DNA of 64,000 bases from Eulemur rufifrons (Eukaryota > Chordata > Mammalia > Primates > Lemuridae): contig NC_090997.1 of NCBI RefSeq assembly GCF_041146395.1, forward strand, positions 33,521,501-33,585,500, in the 5' to 3' direction. The position numbers and the translations under genes are program-made. Under the pieces are notes generated by a model. It was given only the letters and a program-made list of their open reading frames with translations. It was not told the DNA's origin and made no database searches. Positions 23,215-36,049 of the stretch are shown piece after piece. The stretch's first letter is position 1. Each line of letters starts with the position of its first letter.

Positions 23215-25477
23215 GTAAATACAGGGATTTGGTTATGGTAACTTGTGTGTGATGACTCTTTTTCCATTCTATTATTCTTCCGTCTCTCCCTTAGTGGTAT
23301 TATTACAAGTAGGTAAAATAAACTCCCCAAGTATTCAAAATTTGTCTTGTTTAGATGGAGGTTGTGGAAAAGGTTCCAAATATATTTCAATTCTGATCCA
23401 ACAGACTACTTTGCTATCTGTACATTCAAAACCCAGAGACTGATGGGGCTCTGTGGGACTGTTTTCACAGTCTTAAAACTAAGGAACCAATTTCTGCAAT
23501 TAAAATTCTGAATGCTCACTGTGAGCACACCCAACCTCCTGTCTAGTCACATTCCTGTCTAGTCACAAGAGGTCTGATTTTCTGTGTATGGCATTGTTAT
23601 TGTTTTCATGATTGTCATTTTGATGTTTTATCCTTTTTTATTTCTTTTCGGAATCCGCTGTTGTTTATATTCTGTTCACTTTTAATAACATCTTTGCCAG
23701 TTCGTCTTTAATGGCAGAGCTTCAGCTTCCTTCTTGATAAAGAGTGAGGATGTTTGACATTAACTTCTTAACTGCCCCAGCCCCACCAGTTCAGAAATAC
23801 TGCAGTACAAACTTTCTCATAAAGGCATGTGACAAGATGATAGCTCTTTAGAAGTGAAGAGGAAAAGATATATAATTTTCACCTCTAAATTAGAGCTTAT
23901 AGCCTCGTGCTTTATGTTAGTCTCGTTACACTTTGAATTTTATATCCAAAGTAAAACTCCTTACAGATTATTTAGAATATAGTTTATAAATATTTATTTT
24001 AATTTTGAAGCTAATATAAAAGGCAACAAAGTGGTAAGTCAGTGAAACCAACACACAAATTTTTATATAGTTTAGCCAATAAAAAGTAAGAGGAAAGAGA
24101 AGGAAAAAGATATAACTGCAATACCTGGGATGCAAAGACCAATGCAAGATTCATTGTGTCTGTGGAAGATGTGGTTCTGCTCAATAATGCAAACATGATT
24201 GGGTTTATAAGAATAGTTTGAACTTTTTACATGGTTAAAATTACTCTACTGATAACAAATGCCATGTTTGCTTAGAGTGCCACAGTAAAAAATGAGAAAA
24301 TATTAGTTCTGCTTGCCACATGAAAAAAAAATATAAAATCATAAGTACTGTAAAAATCAACTTGAATTCTTTATAATGCTAAACTTTCCATGCTTGTTAT
24401 TAGTTGTTCTTCCTGACAAATAATTTGTTAAGAATGGTTTGTTTACTAATTCTGGAAGTTCTCTAATAGTCCTGTATGTGACTACAACTGCACACACACA
24501 AAAAAAAACACTACAAAACAAAACAGACACACACAAAAAATTTTTATATTTATTAAGATACCTGGTGTGTGCCTGGCATCCAGTGTGTGAATATTTCTGG
24601 GATACTCACACCAGTAGTCTAAATATAATAGCTAAAGATATTTTTTCTTCCCCTTATTTTGTACTTGTAAAGGTGAAATATCAGGATATGCAAAATATGA
24701 TATACTAATAGTTGCATACTTTTGTAGTCTTATCCTTAAGATTAAAGCTTTGCTAATAATTTTGAGCTCCATATATTCTTATTTAATAGACAGAATCTGT
24801 ATGTTGACTTTGAATTCCTGATTTACACAAGTAATCATATTTATAGGTATACAAATTTAAAAATGAATGAGAGTTCAGCTGAGACAGATCCTGCCATGTT
24901 ACTGATACTGCTACAATAAGATGGGAAGTGGAAGCAGAGTAGCCAAATGTGTAGAGCCAAAACATGTGTCACTAGTGTCTTCTCTTTCCCCTTTCTTCCT
25001 GATATTTGTTATACTAGCAGTATAAAAATGGCCTCATTTAACTGATTCCTCAACAACTGCTAATTGTAATTTTTATTAAAATCATAATTATAATTATAAT
25101 TTTATTTCTGAGTTTTCAAAAGCTTCCCTTGCTTTCATTCCCTAATGTGTAATACCAAAAGTATGGAGATAGAGAAAACATGAGTTCAAATATATATATA
25201 TATGTAATCTCTTCTGTATTTATACTCATGTATTTATAAAAGCATTTTACTTTTATCTGAATAAAAAATATATAAGAATATGTACATATAAATAACCACT
25301 GCTATATATGGATACATCAGTAATATAGTTTGATTTCATATAAATTACAGATATTTTTTATTAATATAACTATCTATGGCTGAAATTTAAAGCTTTCAAA
25401 CTACATCATATCATGTTCACTTAGGACTTTTAAAAATAAAATCTGAGTATTTACTACTCTTCAGTAAACATAAGGAA

Positions 25478-25665
25478 AATAACATTTCTTAAGTATCAAG
25501 CACAATGTTAAGTATTTAATGTACTTTATCTCAATTTTCTGACAGTAATTATATGATATAAATATTACTATCCTCATTTTGCAAATGAGGAAAAATGCTA
25601 AGAAAGTTTAATTTGACAAATACTAGAGCAGGAATTCAAAACCAGTTCTATTTGATGTTTCCCCT
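25478..25665 (-). mobile_element. MIR SINE
   Basis: Reverse-complement MIR order: AACATTTCTTAAGTATCAAG, then CCTCATTTTGCAAATGAGGA, then GAGCAGGAATTCAAAACCAG. Old and diverged. Confidence 0.75.
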
Positions 25666-25914
25666 AAACTAGTTTTTCCAAAAATACGTTATGACAATTG
25701 ATCCTGAGATATTCCACCAGTAAAAGTTTGTGAATCAAATAGATTTTGGAAACTTTGCAAATTAAAGTCTCCCCTGGAGAGTTAATATACACAGTGTATT
25801 AAAGTCATGTACTAAAGAGATTATATCATATGGCTTCCAAATTATTTGTCAAACCCTTTATTAAACATATCCTGAAAAAGTGGTGGTGTACAGAAATGTT
25901 GTAACTGCCCTTCT

Positions 25915-26120
25915 GTGTTCTAGGTACCTTATACATGTTATCTCATTTAATTCTTACAGAACTCCTGTTCAGTGGATGTTATTTCTCACATTTTATAGAC
26001 TTAGAAAACAGGCTTAGGGACTTGACCTGAATTATCCAAGTCTCGGTCAATAAGTGGCAAAACCAAGATGGGAACTTGGATGTTCAGTCTATAAATTTCA
26101 TGCTATTTTCCAGTTTATTT
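25915..26120 (-). mobile_element. MIR SINE
   Basis: Reverse-complement MIR: ATGTTATCTCATTTAATTCT, CACATTTTATAGACTTAG, GACTTGACCTGAATTATCCA and TAAGTGGCAAAACCAAGATG in the expected order. Confidence 0.75.
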
Positions 26121-27274
26121 CCCATTCTGCATTGATCCATGTTATAATGTTTCTAGAAAAAAAAAAAATCACTTTTGAAACAATTGCTTAAGTTTTATAG
26201 CAAACTGTCACTAAAGATATTTACCCAAGGTTAAGTGTTGAAAGGAAGACTCTATTGTCTATAAAGTAGGTTGAATCCTTAGTTCAGTAAAATTTGTCCT
26301 CAATTTGTATTTGAAAATGGTACTCTGGTACATTTTTAAACTGAAGCTTTAAGGGCTTTGCTTTAATTTGACAATTAGCATAAACATGATTAAACTAGTG
26401 GGGTGCTTGACATTTAGGATGTCTTTGGTAAATGTTTATTTCCTTCCCTATTTATCAAACTTTAAGCTGAAGTAGACAATGGATTTTCATAACCAGCAAT
26501 TAAATTTGTAGAACATTATTAAATTATCAAAAAATTAACTGGACCCAGTTTTCCCTTAGTGGTGTAGGTAGTCCAAAAACCCTCATAGATTTTAAAGGAG
26601 TTCAGGTGAAGTTGGATATTGCCTATGCCATTTTCTGCCAATCCAAATTCACATTCTGGTTTGCATCTAATGCATTTCACTCAATTTCCAGTGATAAATC
26701 TTATGTGTGATTGGCTTTGGATCTAGAAGCTGATAAAGTGGAAGAACTTGCTCCTCTACAATCACTTGACCTTTTGTTCTTTCCTTTCTCTACTACAGTC
26801 CAGTACATTGACCAACCTTGTCCCTGGAATGCTGGTCAACTTTTTGCTTGTTATCAGAGAATTAAATCTGTTAGTCATATTTTAACTCCCAAATTACATA
26901 AATCATTTGATTTACCCTTTTAGCTAAGAGTTGTTTACTTCCATAGAAGCAGACATAATAGTAAATCAAGGATTGAATAGTAAATTTAAATGTAAGTTAA
27001 TAATAATTCATAGAGTTTGGTTAGCAGATATTTTTCTAATTAAGGTAATTAAATTATAATTCTGAGTATCTTAACTATGAAGTCAGGTATCTATGGTTTC
27101 ATATTTTAATAATCGTAATCCTGACTTCAAATAATTATTGTGGTTTTTCTGAGAGAAAAACACAAAAGATCCATCTATATAGCTTTATAGGCCTCCTACT
27201 TTCTTGATATCCTAGTAAAATTTGCTTTATATGTATTTTTCTGTTTCCTGCATGTTTGTGTTGCCACATTTCAG

Positions 27275-27352
27275 ATACTTTGTTAGGCACTATAAAACAT
27301 TACCGCCCAAGATGCCTTTATTACAGAACAGTTCTCACTGGAGTATTTACAG
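27275..27352 (+). CDS. RIMS2: RIMS2 cassette-type exon 3 of the 2-2 run
   Basis: 78 nt (26 codons), phase 2-2. A completes Arg, then YFVRHYKTLPPKMPLLQNSS and HWSIY. KTLPPKMPLL is a Pro-containing motif that may serve as an SH3-type ligand (inference). Acceptor ATTTCAG, donor GTAAGA at 27353; both are strong. Confidence 0.95.
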
Positions 27353-27671
27353 GTAAGAGCCATAACAGTGAGTTCAATTATAAACTAATCCCTAATCCCT
27401 TGCCTACTAAAAATAGAAAATTTTCATTCTAATAAAACATTAACATTTTCTTTTGGAATTAATTATACAATGAGAAACACTAAATTAATGATATCTAAAA
27501 ATTGTTTTAATTATAAAACTTACTAATTCTAGAATTCTCTAAATGAAATCTAACTCAGATATCAAAATTTTACTTGTCTTGTTTGTCATTGACTTGTTGT
27601 GTTACATGTTGATTTTAATTATTTATTTCATTTTATTTTATTTTAATTTTGGATAACTTTAATTTGTGGAG
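27353..27671 (+). other. RIMS2: RIMS2 intron
   Basis: 319 bp, AT-rich, no repeat recognised. Ends in AATTTGTGGAG, a weak acceptor with G at position -3. Confidence 0.88.
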
Positions 27672-27785
27672 CTCGATTCTGCCTGCATATACTAAGACAA
27701 AATCAGTGACTAGACAGGACTTTCCCCTTCATCATGAATGCTTTAACTCAAGAGTATTGAGATTTACTGATGATATATTGGTTAG
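27672..27785 (+). CDS. RIMS2: RIMS2 cassette-type exon 4 of the 2-2 run
   Basis: 114 nt (38 codons), phase 2-2. C completes Ser, then SILPAYTKTKSVTRQDFPLH, HECFNSRVLRFTDDILV. The reading agrees closely with what I remember of human RIM2 in this segment. The acceptor (TGTGGAG) is weak while the donor GTAAGA at 27786 is strong, as expected of a regulated exon. Confidence 0.93.
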
Positions 27786-28241
27786 GTAAGAACATCTGGA
27801 AATTATATCTTTCAATTCCCTTGTCTAGTGTTGTGAACCAAAAGAGTTGAGTCGTAAAATTATTTCTCCTCTAATGTCCTTCATTTTGTTTTGGTGTGGC
27901 ATCTGTTCTTGGTAATGAAGTTTTAGGCATTTTGTTTTAGTGCTTCCTGTATCCAATTTTTTTCATGAGTAGGTGTGATTTAGTGTCATTTTTCAGTCTG
28001 AGATCCTTTTAAAAATTATGCAAAGTAATTTAAGCATAATCTTTGTTTAGTCTCATTTTCTAAACAAAATTTTGCACTGTCATTCTGTCAACTCTTTCAC
28101 ACCCTTATGAACTGAATCCCAGTGATTCTACATTTTGTGTAAAAGGGACATTATTTTATGCTTTACTCTCTAACATGGTCTTCCTTTCTTTGTTTTCTTT
28201 GTCTTTCTCTTCTACCACTGGATGCAATGCACTGGCACTAG
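27786..28241 (+). other. RIMS2: RIMS2 intron
   Basis: 456 bp, no repeat recognised. Has a long TTTCTTTGTTTTCTTTGTCTT-like pyrimidine tract about 30-60 bp upstream of the acceptor, a possible PTB-type regulatory tract. Confidence 0.87.
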
Positions 28242-28331
28242 TGAACTGCAGCCCTCCCTTGACAGGGCTAGGAGTGCTAGTACCAACTGCTTGAGACCAG
28301 ATACTAGTTTGCATTCACCAGAACGAGAAAG
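28242..28331 (+). CDS. RIMS2: RIMS2 cassette-type exon 5 of the 2-2 run
   Basis: 90 nt (30 codons), phase 2-2. T completes Ser, then ELQPSLDRARSASTNCLRPD and TSLHSPERE. RARSAS is a basophilic kinase consensus. Acceptor GGCACTAG, donor GTATAA at 28332. A perfect 19-bp inverted repeat lies about 155 bp downstream. Confidence 0.95.
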
Positions 28332-28487
28332 GTATAAAATAAAGACTTTCTTAATTTCTTATCATTTGTACTAGTGATTTTTTTTTCCCAATCACTTTGT
28401 TTTGTTTCATGAGGGTCTCACAGGTTTATACATTCATGTTCACTTTGCTAATGGTCTACATCCCCCCCTCCGTGATTACATGTGTAT

Positions 28488-28541
28488 ATAGAAATATGTG
28501 TATGTGGATAAGCCCAAGGGTACACATACACATATTTCTAT
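28488..28541. repeat. Perfect 19-bp inverted repeat, 16-nt loop
   Basis: ATAGAAATATGTGTATGTG (28488-28506) and its exact complement CACATACACATATTTCTAT (28523-28541) flank a 16-nt loop. In the transcript this forms a stable intronic stem-loop. It could be an old palindromic MITE, a structural splicing element, or a short hairpin RNA precursor. Confidence 0.9.
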
Positions 28542-29657
28542 GAATGTTGTTGCAAATGATGTGATGTAATTTGTAACTGCTTCTGGCTGCTGCTTTTCCC
28601 CTTTTGTTGCTGTTCAGTCATTTTATTTACACACTACTCAGAGAGCCTTCAGTATGCTGATAATGTTTTAAGGTCCAGTGAGCTGTCTGAAGAGGAGGAT
28701 CACTTTTCTATTAGTACTACTGACAAATAGTATTTATAGGCTTAACAACAATCTTCCATAAACTCAAAACAAGAAGCTATTTAAATAAAATACTTCCATT
28801 GTACAACTATATTCATTTTTAAGCAACCTAGTCTTTGATATAGAGCATGTTTTACATTAAGTTATATTTTGACAACAAAAATAGTATGTTAATGATAGAT
28901 TTCTTGATGCCTTACAAAAATAAATTCATGTAATATGTATATATACATGTAATTTTGCTTAAAACTTTTAATTGATAATAATTACAATTGTATTTTAAAT
29001 ATATTCATCAATTATGTGTTATACTGTCTCCTAATTGTAAGCATTCAACTTTTCCCTTGTAATGGAACTTTCTATTCCAGTAAACAGTTATAATTAATAA
29101 TCTTGGTTATAATTGCTATCTCTTTCAATTAGAAGTCATTCAGATGAAATTTGCATACTATTTCTTTACAAATCCAGAAGAAAAATATTTAATTGAACTA
29201 ATGTAACCCACTTCTCCTTCTTTAGAGGCTGCTTAAACCTTTTCTTTAGCAAGCTTTCTAGTCTGATTCTATTTGTTTATTTATAAGGTGTTTACTTCTG
29301 GAATTGAACAATAAATACAGGAATACCTACCCATTTTTTAGTGTCTTTATAAGAATCTACTCTTATTTTGTATTCTTTTATATTTGTAAATTTGTAATAG
29401 AAAAAATGAAATTTAATTTATATTTTGTATTTCTTCATATTTGTAATAGATATTTTAGTTGAAATGCCTATAGACTTTTCTAAAATTGCAATTAAAATTG
29501 TTTTGTTATTCTCTTTGGTCAATTATTACCTCCCCCAAAATAATTACAAGAGTAGCAAGAAAAATGTTTTTTATTCTTAAATTATTATTTTCTCACTACA
29601 GACTATAGCACCAATCTACTGACTATAGCACCATCCTAATATTTTTAATATCATCCA

Positions 29658-29955
29658 GGTCGGTGCTATCTGATAGAAATATAATGCAAGCCATTGTATA
29701 CTTCTAAATTTTCTAGTAGCCATAGTAAGAAGGTGAAATTAATTTTAATACTTTAATACAGCATCTCCAAAATATCAGTTTAAAAAGACATTAATATAAA
29801 GACTATTAGTGAGATATTTTGCATTCATTTTTCATAGTAATTTGTTCATACTTAGTATATTTTTTACTTATAGCACACTCTGATTCAGACTGGCCACATC
29901 CCAGTGCCTAACAGCTTCACGTGGCTTGTGACTCCTGTATTGGACAGCGTAGGTC
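29658..29955. mobile_element. Non-autonomous hAT-type DNA transposon
   Basis: About 300 bp with related ends: GGTGCTATCTGATAGAAATA on the left and GTATTGGACAGCG on the right, whose complement is CGCTGTCCAATAC. The interior (TTCTAGTAGCCATA, TCACGTGGCTTGTGACTCC) matches a MER-type Charlie/hAT family I know by sequence but cannot name exactly. Confidence 0.75.
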
Positions 29956-31959
29956 TATTCTTACAGTGAATCCTATCTAGCATATGTTCCCTTGTGACAC
30001 TGAAGCCACAGAGTTTACAAATTTATGCATTGGTGAATTTAATCCCTCAGATAATACTCTTAAAACTAGTCAGTCTATAGACAAATAATTTTGCTGCCGT
30101 TCTTACACGGGTTGTTGTAAAGTCCAAATAAATGTACTTATCTTTAATAGAGGAAGAAAAAATATGATTAAAAACCTATATTCACTCTACATATTGAATG
30201 AACAATGTTTCCATTAAAAAATCAAGGAGACAGGGATTGGTATTATCAATGATCCTTGATTTATTGAAGTCACTTTATTGCCAAGACGAAAATAAAAATA
30301 AGTTTTCATTAAGTAAACTACAGAAGTTGTAGATGCTTATTGATTTGGATTGTAGAGACTACAAATCTCCTTTTGTGCATACACCTATAAGCATCTTCGA
30401 AGCAGAACATAACAATATCAAGAGTGGTGACTTTGTTCTCTTTGGAGAATGCCTCTAAGGTCCCCAGGCAAGATATGCACAGAGTAGGATGAGGGTGGCT
30501 TAGAGAGTTTCCCAGGCTACTTAATTTCTCTGACTGACCATAAGCCTTGTTTTATTAATACCTAATGTTCATAGTAGATAAAACGTTAGAGAAAATTTTT
30601 TAAAACTTGATTTTATATCCTTAAGATAGTAACATTTCTATAGCTCTGTGAACTATTAAGGTTAACTGATTTGATGATTCTAACCCATTTTGATTAGAAT
30701 TTATATGCTGTTACACCAATTTAATGCCATTTTCTGAAGTGTCCTCACTAACTTTTAAGACAAATTAAGTTTTTTGTTAACACAAAGGGTGAAGTTGTCA
30801 GCGCAGACTAGTAACAAACTTTACTAATGATTCAAAAGATAAAGCAGCAGCATTCTTTTCCTGAAGGAGTTAGAAACCATCAGATCCACCTTCTTCTCTT
30901 CCTTAATAAATGGTCTGGCCCAGGTTAACAGACAAGTTTTGAGTAGTGCATGTGTTTAATAGAAACACTATTTGGAAAGGAGCTCTTCCATTTTATTTTC
31001 TGTTGATTACACAAATTTAAAAGAGTGCTTATGGAGATTACCATAATTCAGTGAATTACTCCAATTCAGTCATGCCTCATAAATCAAGAAATTTTGGCTT
31101 TGTTTACAAGAAGAGATAATCTCTCAGATAAAACCCGTTCTCCTTGCTTCCCTAATTGGGAAGAAGTGAGTTACAGGCCTGCTATTAACCTTTTCTTTCC
31201 CAGGTTTTTAAAAAAATTATTGTTTAAATGATCAGAGACATTGTTTTTTAGAGCCATTGGAAAACAGTTACTTTTCTTGAATGTTTTGTCTTCTCCCTTG
31301 ATCTTTCAAAGTAATCATAGCCTTACTGAGGGCTCATGAGGGGTGGTTCTATACTTATTGCCTCCATTTTTTAGCTCCCAGTAAATCCTGCAATCTGACT
31401 CCTAATTCCTTCGCAACACTCTGTGGCTATAGTGAAATACTTCTGTGGATCACGCTGGCTCCCTCGTTGTTCAGCAGCATCTTGGAACATTTTACATTAG
31501 CCACCCTGTCACTTGAATTTCTCCTCGCTTAAGTACCTCTATAGATTTTCTTAAGCCTCTGTTTTGATAGTCTTCATTGCAATCTTCTCTTCCTCCCCAG
31601 TTCCATAAAGACAGGTATTTCCCTAGCTCTCCTCTGTTTTGCTCTTTTGACCCACACATACTGTCCTGTCCCCTAAATTACATTTGTGTCAAAGGCTCCC
31701 ACACTAATACATATGAAAATAACTCTCCACTGTGATTGGCCAGGCCAGACCTTTCCTCCTGGGTATGAGGCCCAAATTTCTAAATGGTTGCCAGACACTG
31801 AGTACATGAAAATAATCTACATCAATTTCATTATCTCTCTCCCATCTCTTTAAATCAAAATGTTTCCTCTTCCTAAATTTTCCTCTCATTTTATGGCTTT
31901 GACATATAACTGGCCACATAATCTGCAAATACTTTTCCTCCTACTCCTTTTTCAAATTC

Positions 31960-32375
31960 AGTGAAGTCAATAAATCCTATCAATTTCCCCAGAACAGATC
32001 CCTCACCTTGATTATAGATATCCCTAGTCCAGTTCCGGTGTCACTCCTGCTCTCATTAATTTCTCATAAGCTCTAATAGCCTTTATTACTTTATATCTTA
32101 ACTTTCTTTTCATTAAAATTAAAAGTCTTCTTTTGTTGTCTGCTAAGAAATTCTACTCATTATTTAAAAAATGCAGGTTAAATACCATATCTTTTGTAAA
32201 ACCTTTCTTAATCCCTCCCCCCAATCCTCCCACATGTATGTACACTTCTTTTGCTGGTCAAAAAAAGACCCACGTAATTTTATTTATTTCTATGAAAATA
32301 CATTATATTTTACTAAGTACTGTAATGTGTTTGTTTTTTCCACTATATTGTACACCTCTTGAGGGCAGGGATCAT
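31960..32375 (+). mobile_element. L2-like LINE fragment
   Basis: Pyrimidine-rich order typical of L2 3' coding and UTR: AATCCTATCAATTTCC, TTTCTTAATCCCTCCCCC, then TGTACACCTCTTGAGGGCAG and GGGATCATATGCTATTTG. Diverged, so the family is tentative. Confidence 0.5.
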
Positions 32376-32639
32376 ATGCTATTTGCCTTTTCCATCTCTA
32401 ATGACAGCATTAATTATTATTTTTTATTTAGTAAATTCTCCATTTTGGGGTTGGGGTGCTTTAAAAAAGACCCTGTATTCAGTGAGTCAATAAATCCTCT
32501 CAATTCAAAAAATTTGAATCTAATTGTAAGCTAGATCCAGGTACTAAAAAGATAGGAGAATTATCACCATAAATATGATGCCAAGTTTGTGCTCTGTGGC
32601 TTTACGTTTACAAGCTTGATAATAACTAACCCCAGAATC

Positions 32640-32890
32640 AGCCAAATTCACTAAACCACAGAGGTTTCCACCATGGGGTCAAGCCTCACATCTCATGGCT
32701 GCTTCGCATGTTTGTTTTTGTGGTGTCCGCCATTTTGCAGGCAGCCTGATTTGGAAAGAGGAATCAGAAAGGACTAAGGCACTTAGGCCTGATTCTTTAA
32801 CATAAAGTTACCTATCGTATAAGCCATTCTTCCTTCCTTGGGGCGCAGTGAGCAAAGGATTACTTGAATGAATTTCCCTCCATGTGGAAA
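32640..32890. other. GC-richer intronic block with YY1-like motif
   Basis: About 250 bp clearly less AT-rich than its surroundings. It contains CCGCCATTTTG at 32727-32737, which matches the YY1 binding core. I cannot tell a conserved enhancer from an unrecognised LTR fragment. Confidence 0.3.
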
Positions 32891-34244
32891 CATCAGACCT
32901 AAGGGAAAGGAGATTTTTACCTAAAAATCAACAGCTTTAAATTGAATCAAAATAAATATCATAAATCTTATTTGAAAGTATAAGCATCTATATTAATTAA
33001 AATAAATAAAATGTAGGATAAAACAGTATAGGGGAAAATGACTTTAAAGGACTAAAATGAATAATGAGAATAGACAATAAAAATGCATACTTGTATAATC
33101 AGTTATCTCATTTGGTTTGGTTTCTAATGTTATCATACCTTACAAATATTTTTTATTTATACTATTTATGGAATGAATGATTTCCATTTCCATGTAATTT
33201 CCTTTTTAGATAATTAACTTGCTTAGCCATGTTCTGCCAAAAGATATGCACCTTTAAAAGATGTGTGTATATGCAACTATGGGTATTAATTACACATTTA
33301 AACAAAAAACATTTGCTTTAAGGTTTATCAGTGCTGGGGGGGTTGGGAGAAAGCCGCAACATAAGAATAATTTAATTGCTTACTGTTAATTTCTTAGTTA
33401 AATTTCTCATTATTTCTTACCTGGATTACCACATAGCCTAGAGTCTTATCTCCTTATGATTTATTATATATTCATAAATATTTATTATTTATTCTGTGCT
33501 ATGCATAATGGATGCATTTGTCAAAAAAGAAAAAAAACAAACAAACACTATACTTCCTTCTTCAGGGAGTTCACAGCCTGCTCATTCAATTCCATAGTGT
33601 GCTCCTAACAAATAGATGTTCCTGAATTAATGAATTTGGAATGCCTGATAGTAAAGCACTAATAATTTACTAAAATAACTAACAGAACTTGTAAGTAGGC
33701 TGTTGTGGAAAGAAAAATCAAGAGAGAGCTGGTTTAGTTTAACTTTAGGATTAAAATCTCCAACATAGCCTGCCGTATTAGCTTGTACTCTGAAAATAGA
33801 AATGAAAGTTGAAGCTGTATGAATTTCTCAATAACCAGGGGAGAGCAGAGGGATAAAGATTCTGTGGTCCTTCTAAGTGATAGGAGAAAAAAATAGAAAA
33901 TTACACATATTATAAAATCATATAAACTATGCTAGTATATTTAAACTTACAAATATGTATTATTAAAATTTAAGAAATGTTTATTCTTAGGATAAAAAAG
34001 TTGGATATAAATTAAATGACCCTGCTCTCATCATAGCCAATATATGAGGGAAAAAGCAAACAGATCTTATACTGGTACTACATATCAGCATATTCAGAAG
34101 GACTTTGAGTATACAGATACATATGTATTAAGCCAAATATTTGTTCAAAAGTTATCTTTTAATTGCTTCCATTCACAATTGCTTGTTTCTAAATGTACAC
34201 CTTTATCGTTCGTAGCTTTCACTGCATGTTTCATAATTATAGCA

Positions 34245-34284
34245 TTTTTCTTTACTTTTTTCTTTACCTTTTTCTTTACTTTTA
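34245..34284. repeat. Tandem repeat of TTTTTCTTTAC
   Basis: Three copies of an 11-13 bp pyrimidine-rich unit (TTTTTCTTTAC, TTTTTTCTTTACC, TTTTTCTTTAC). Confidence 0.85.
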
Positions 34285-34977
34285 TGTTTAAATAAACACA
34301 AGGACTGGAATTTTGCCCTAGGAAGCAAAGTTACTCACAATCCTGTTGAGTTAATGTTACTTATTACTTTACAGAAAAATTATTAACTCCAATTTTGGGT
34401 TTTCAAATAACACCATAAATTTTAACACAACTGAGTATAACTTAATGTAGAAAACATTGTAGTTTTTTTCCAATTATTTTAGAAATATTCTTTATTTTAT
34501 CTAGAACAAAGGCCAGTAAAGTGAAAAGAAACATTTTAAAGCATTCAGATTGGATTGACCAACCATTTAAATCATTTAAAATAATCAAATTAAAATTAAT
34601 GCAGTGTATTTTTATTTTACAAAGATGTAACACAGCACATGAGTACGTGCCACACAATTTTCTTTTCTGCCCAAAGTCTGCTATTGAATATCTTCACTTG
34701 CTTCATGGCTCCTTCAAAGCCCAAATGGAATCATGCCAAATTCATCTATCTATGACTGATTAAACAAGGGCTTCCAAAGGACTTTCAGAATTGAATACCC
34801 ACTGACCTCAGATATCCTGGTCACATGGTGACAGTTCTTTGTTGCATTTGTCTGGAGATTCTGATAAATCCAGTAAACCAAGTTATAATGGCAAGAAAGA
34901 TGATTTTCTTTTAGATGCTAGGACTGGTCTCCTTTGGATAATTATAAAATTGTTTACCTAAATGGCTCCTTTAAGGA

Positions 34978-35120
34978 TGCGGTCCCCAACCCCCCACCCC
35001 CACCGCCTGGTCGCACACTGGTGCTGGTGTGTGGCCTGTTAGGAACCAGGCTGCACAGCAGGAGTTGAGCTGCTGTGCTCACCTCCTTGAGAAATTTTCC
35101 TGCTAAAATCCTCATATCTA
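34978..35120. mobile_element. hAT-type terminal fragment
   Basis: GCGGTCCCCAACCCCC followed by GGTGTGTGGCCTGTTAGGAA and CCAGGCTGCACAGCAGGAG matches the end of a hAT element (Zaphod-type in my memory: GGGGTCCCCAACCCCCGGGC). Only one end is recognisable. Confidence 0.7.
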
Positions 35121-35746
35121 ATATATAAAAATTTCTAAATCTGGCCTGTTCAGTCCATTATCACCTCTTTTCAATTTTCAACTGGATATTTGTAATTTGT
35201 GATTATACACAGACAGAATCGAATGACCCAGTTTTTCAAACTTTTGTTTAAGTGTTAATCACAAGAAAAGTATTATTGTAAATGCTGAAATAAAAAGCAA
35301 CTGTTTAACCAATTGAGAGAAACTTGTACAAATAAAGACTAGTAGAATTTTTAAAGGTAATGCTAATTTACCATTTATCTATATTCTCCACTTCTACAGT
35401 GCTTTTTACTTACAATTTTTAAAGTTCAGTAACTATCCTTGTGGATTTTGTCAATAACACTTAAGATTTCACTGATAGTTTTCTATTAATTATTTTTTCA
35501 TATCATTGTTTCCATACTGAAAGGCATTTTTATTTCTTCGACTTAATTGTGTTTCTACTTTGTATCAAATTCACACAGCCTACCTTTGCCACTTTACTCA
35601 GCAATTTAAAGGCCTGGTGTCATATAATTATTGGTGGCTTATTAAACTTATTTTATTCAACCATAAATTAGATAACCTTAAGGATACATCTTTAAAAATT
35701 AAAGTTATATTCATATTTAGATATGTGTATGTATATATGCACACAC

Positions 35747-35786
35747 ACAAGCACATTTTAGAAACACATACAAGCACATTTTAGAA
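35747..35786. repeat. 17-bp direct repeat
   Basis: ACAAGCACATTTTAGAA at 35747-35763 and again at 35770-35786, next to a (CA)n tract. Likely a slippage product. Confidence 0.85.
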
Positions 35787-36049
35787 GAACAAAATTACAC
35801 TTATTAGATTCCAAACATCTTCCCAAATAAATTGTTTCTTTATTCACTTGTGAGGTCACAGATTTTCCTTTCTTATAGTATTATAACTTATTTTTCTAAG
35901 GCTTGTAAAAGCAAAGATTAAATTGTGGAGCAAAGAATATCACTTTGTCTTTTTGGGGTGCTTTTCCAGTCCTCTTGTTCCATATATTCTTTTATTTTAG
36001 GAGTTACTAAATGTCCTGTTTTTTCCTGTCTTGTTCACTGGGCAAACAG

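Larger units (their letters stand above)
23215..27274 (+). other. RIMS2: RIMS2 intron
   Basis: 4.06 kb. Two antisense MIR fragments (about 25478-25665 and 25915-26120), a CA/A-rich patch near 24490-24540 and a short (AT)n near 25190. Open frames at 24439-24708 and 26711-26923 have no recognisable homology. Confidence 0.87.
28332..36049 (+). other. RIMS2: RIMS2 intron
   Basis: 7.72 kb. Contains the 28488-28541 hairpin, a hAT-type element (29658-29955), an L2-like block (about 31960-32375), a GC-richer block (32640-32890), a TTTTTCTTTAC tandem (34245-34284), a hAT terminal fragment (34978-35120) and a 17-bp direct repeat (35747-35786). Open frames such as 32133-32534 lie in repeat-derived sequence. 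The rest is AT-rich with nothing recognised. Confidence 0.87.

Noticed and set aside
32133..32534. 133-codon open frame, the longest on the + strand
   Set aside because: It lies in an L2-like pyrimidine-rich stretch, has no recognisable domain, and overlaps another frame. Treated as chance in repeat sequence.
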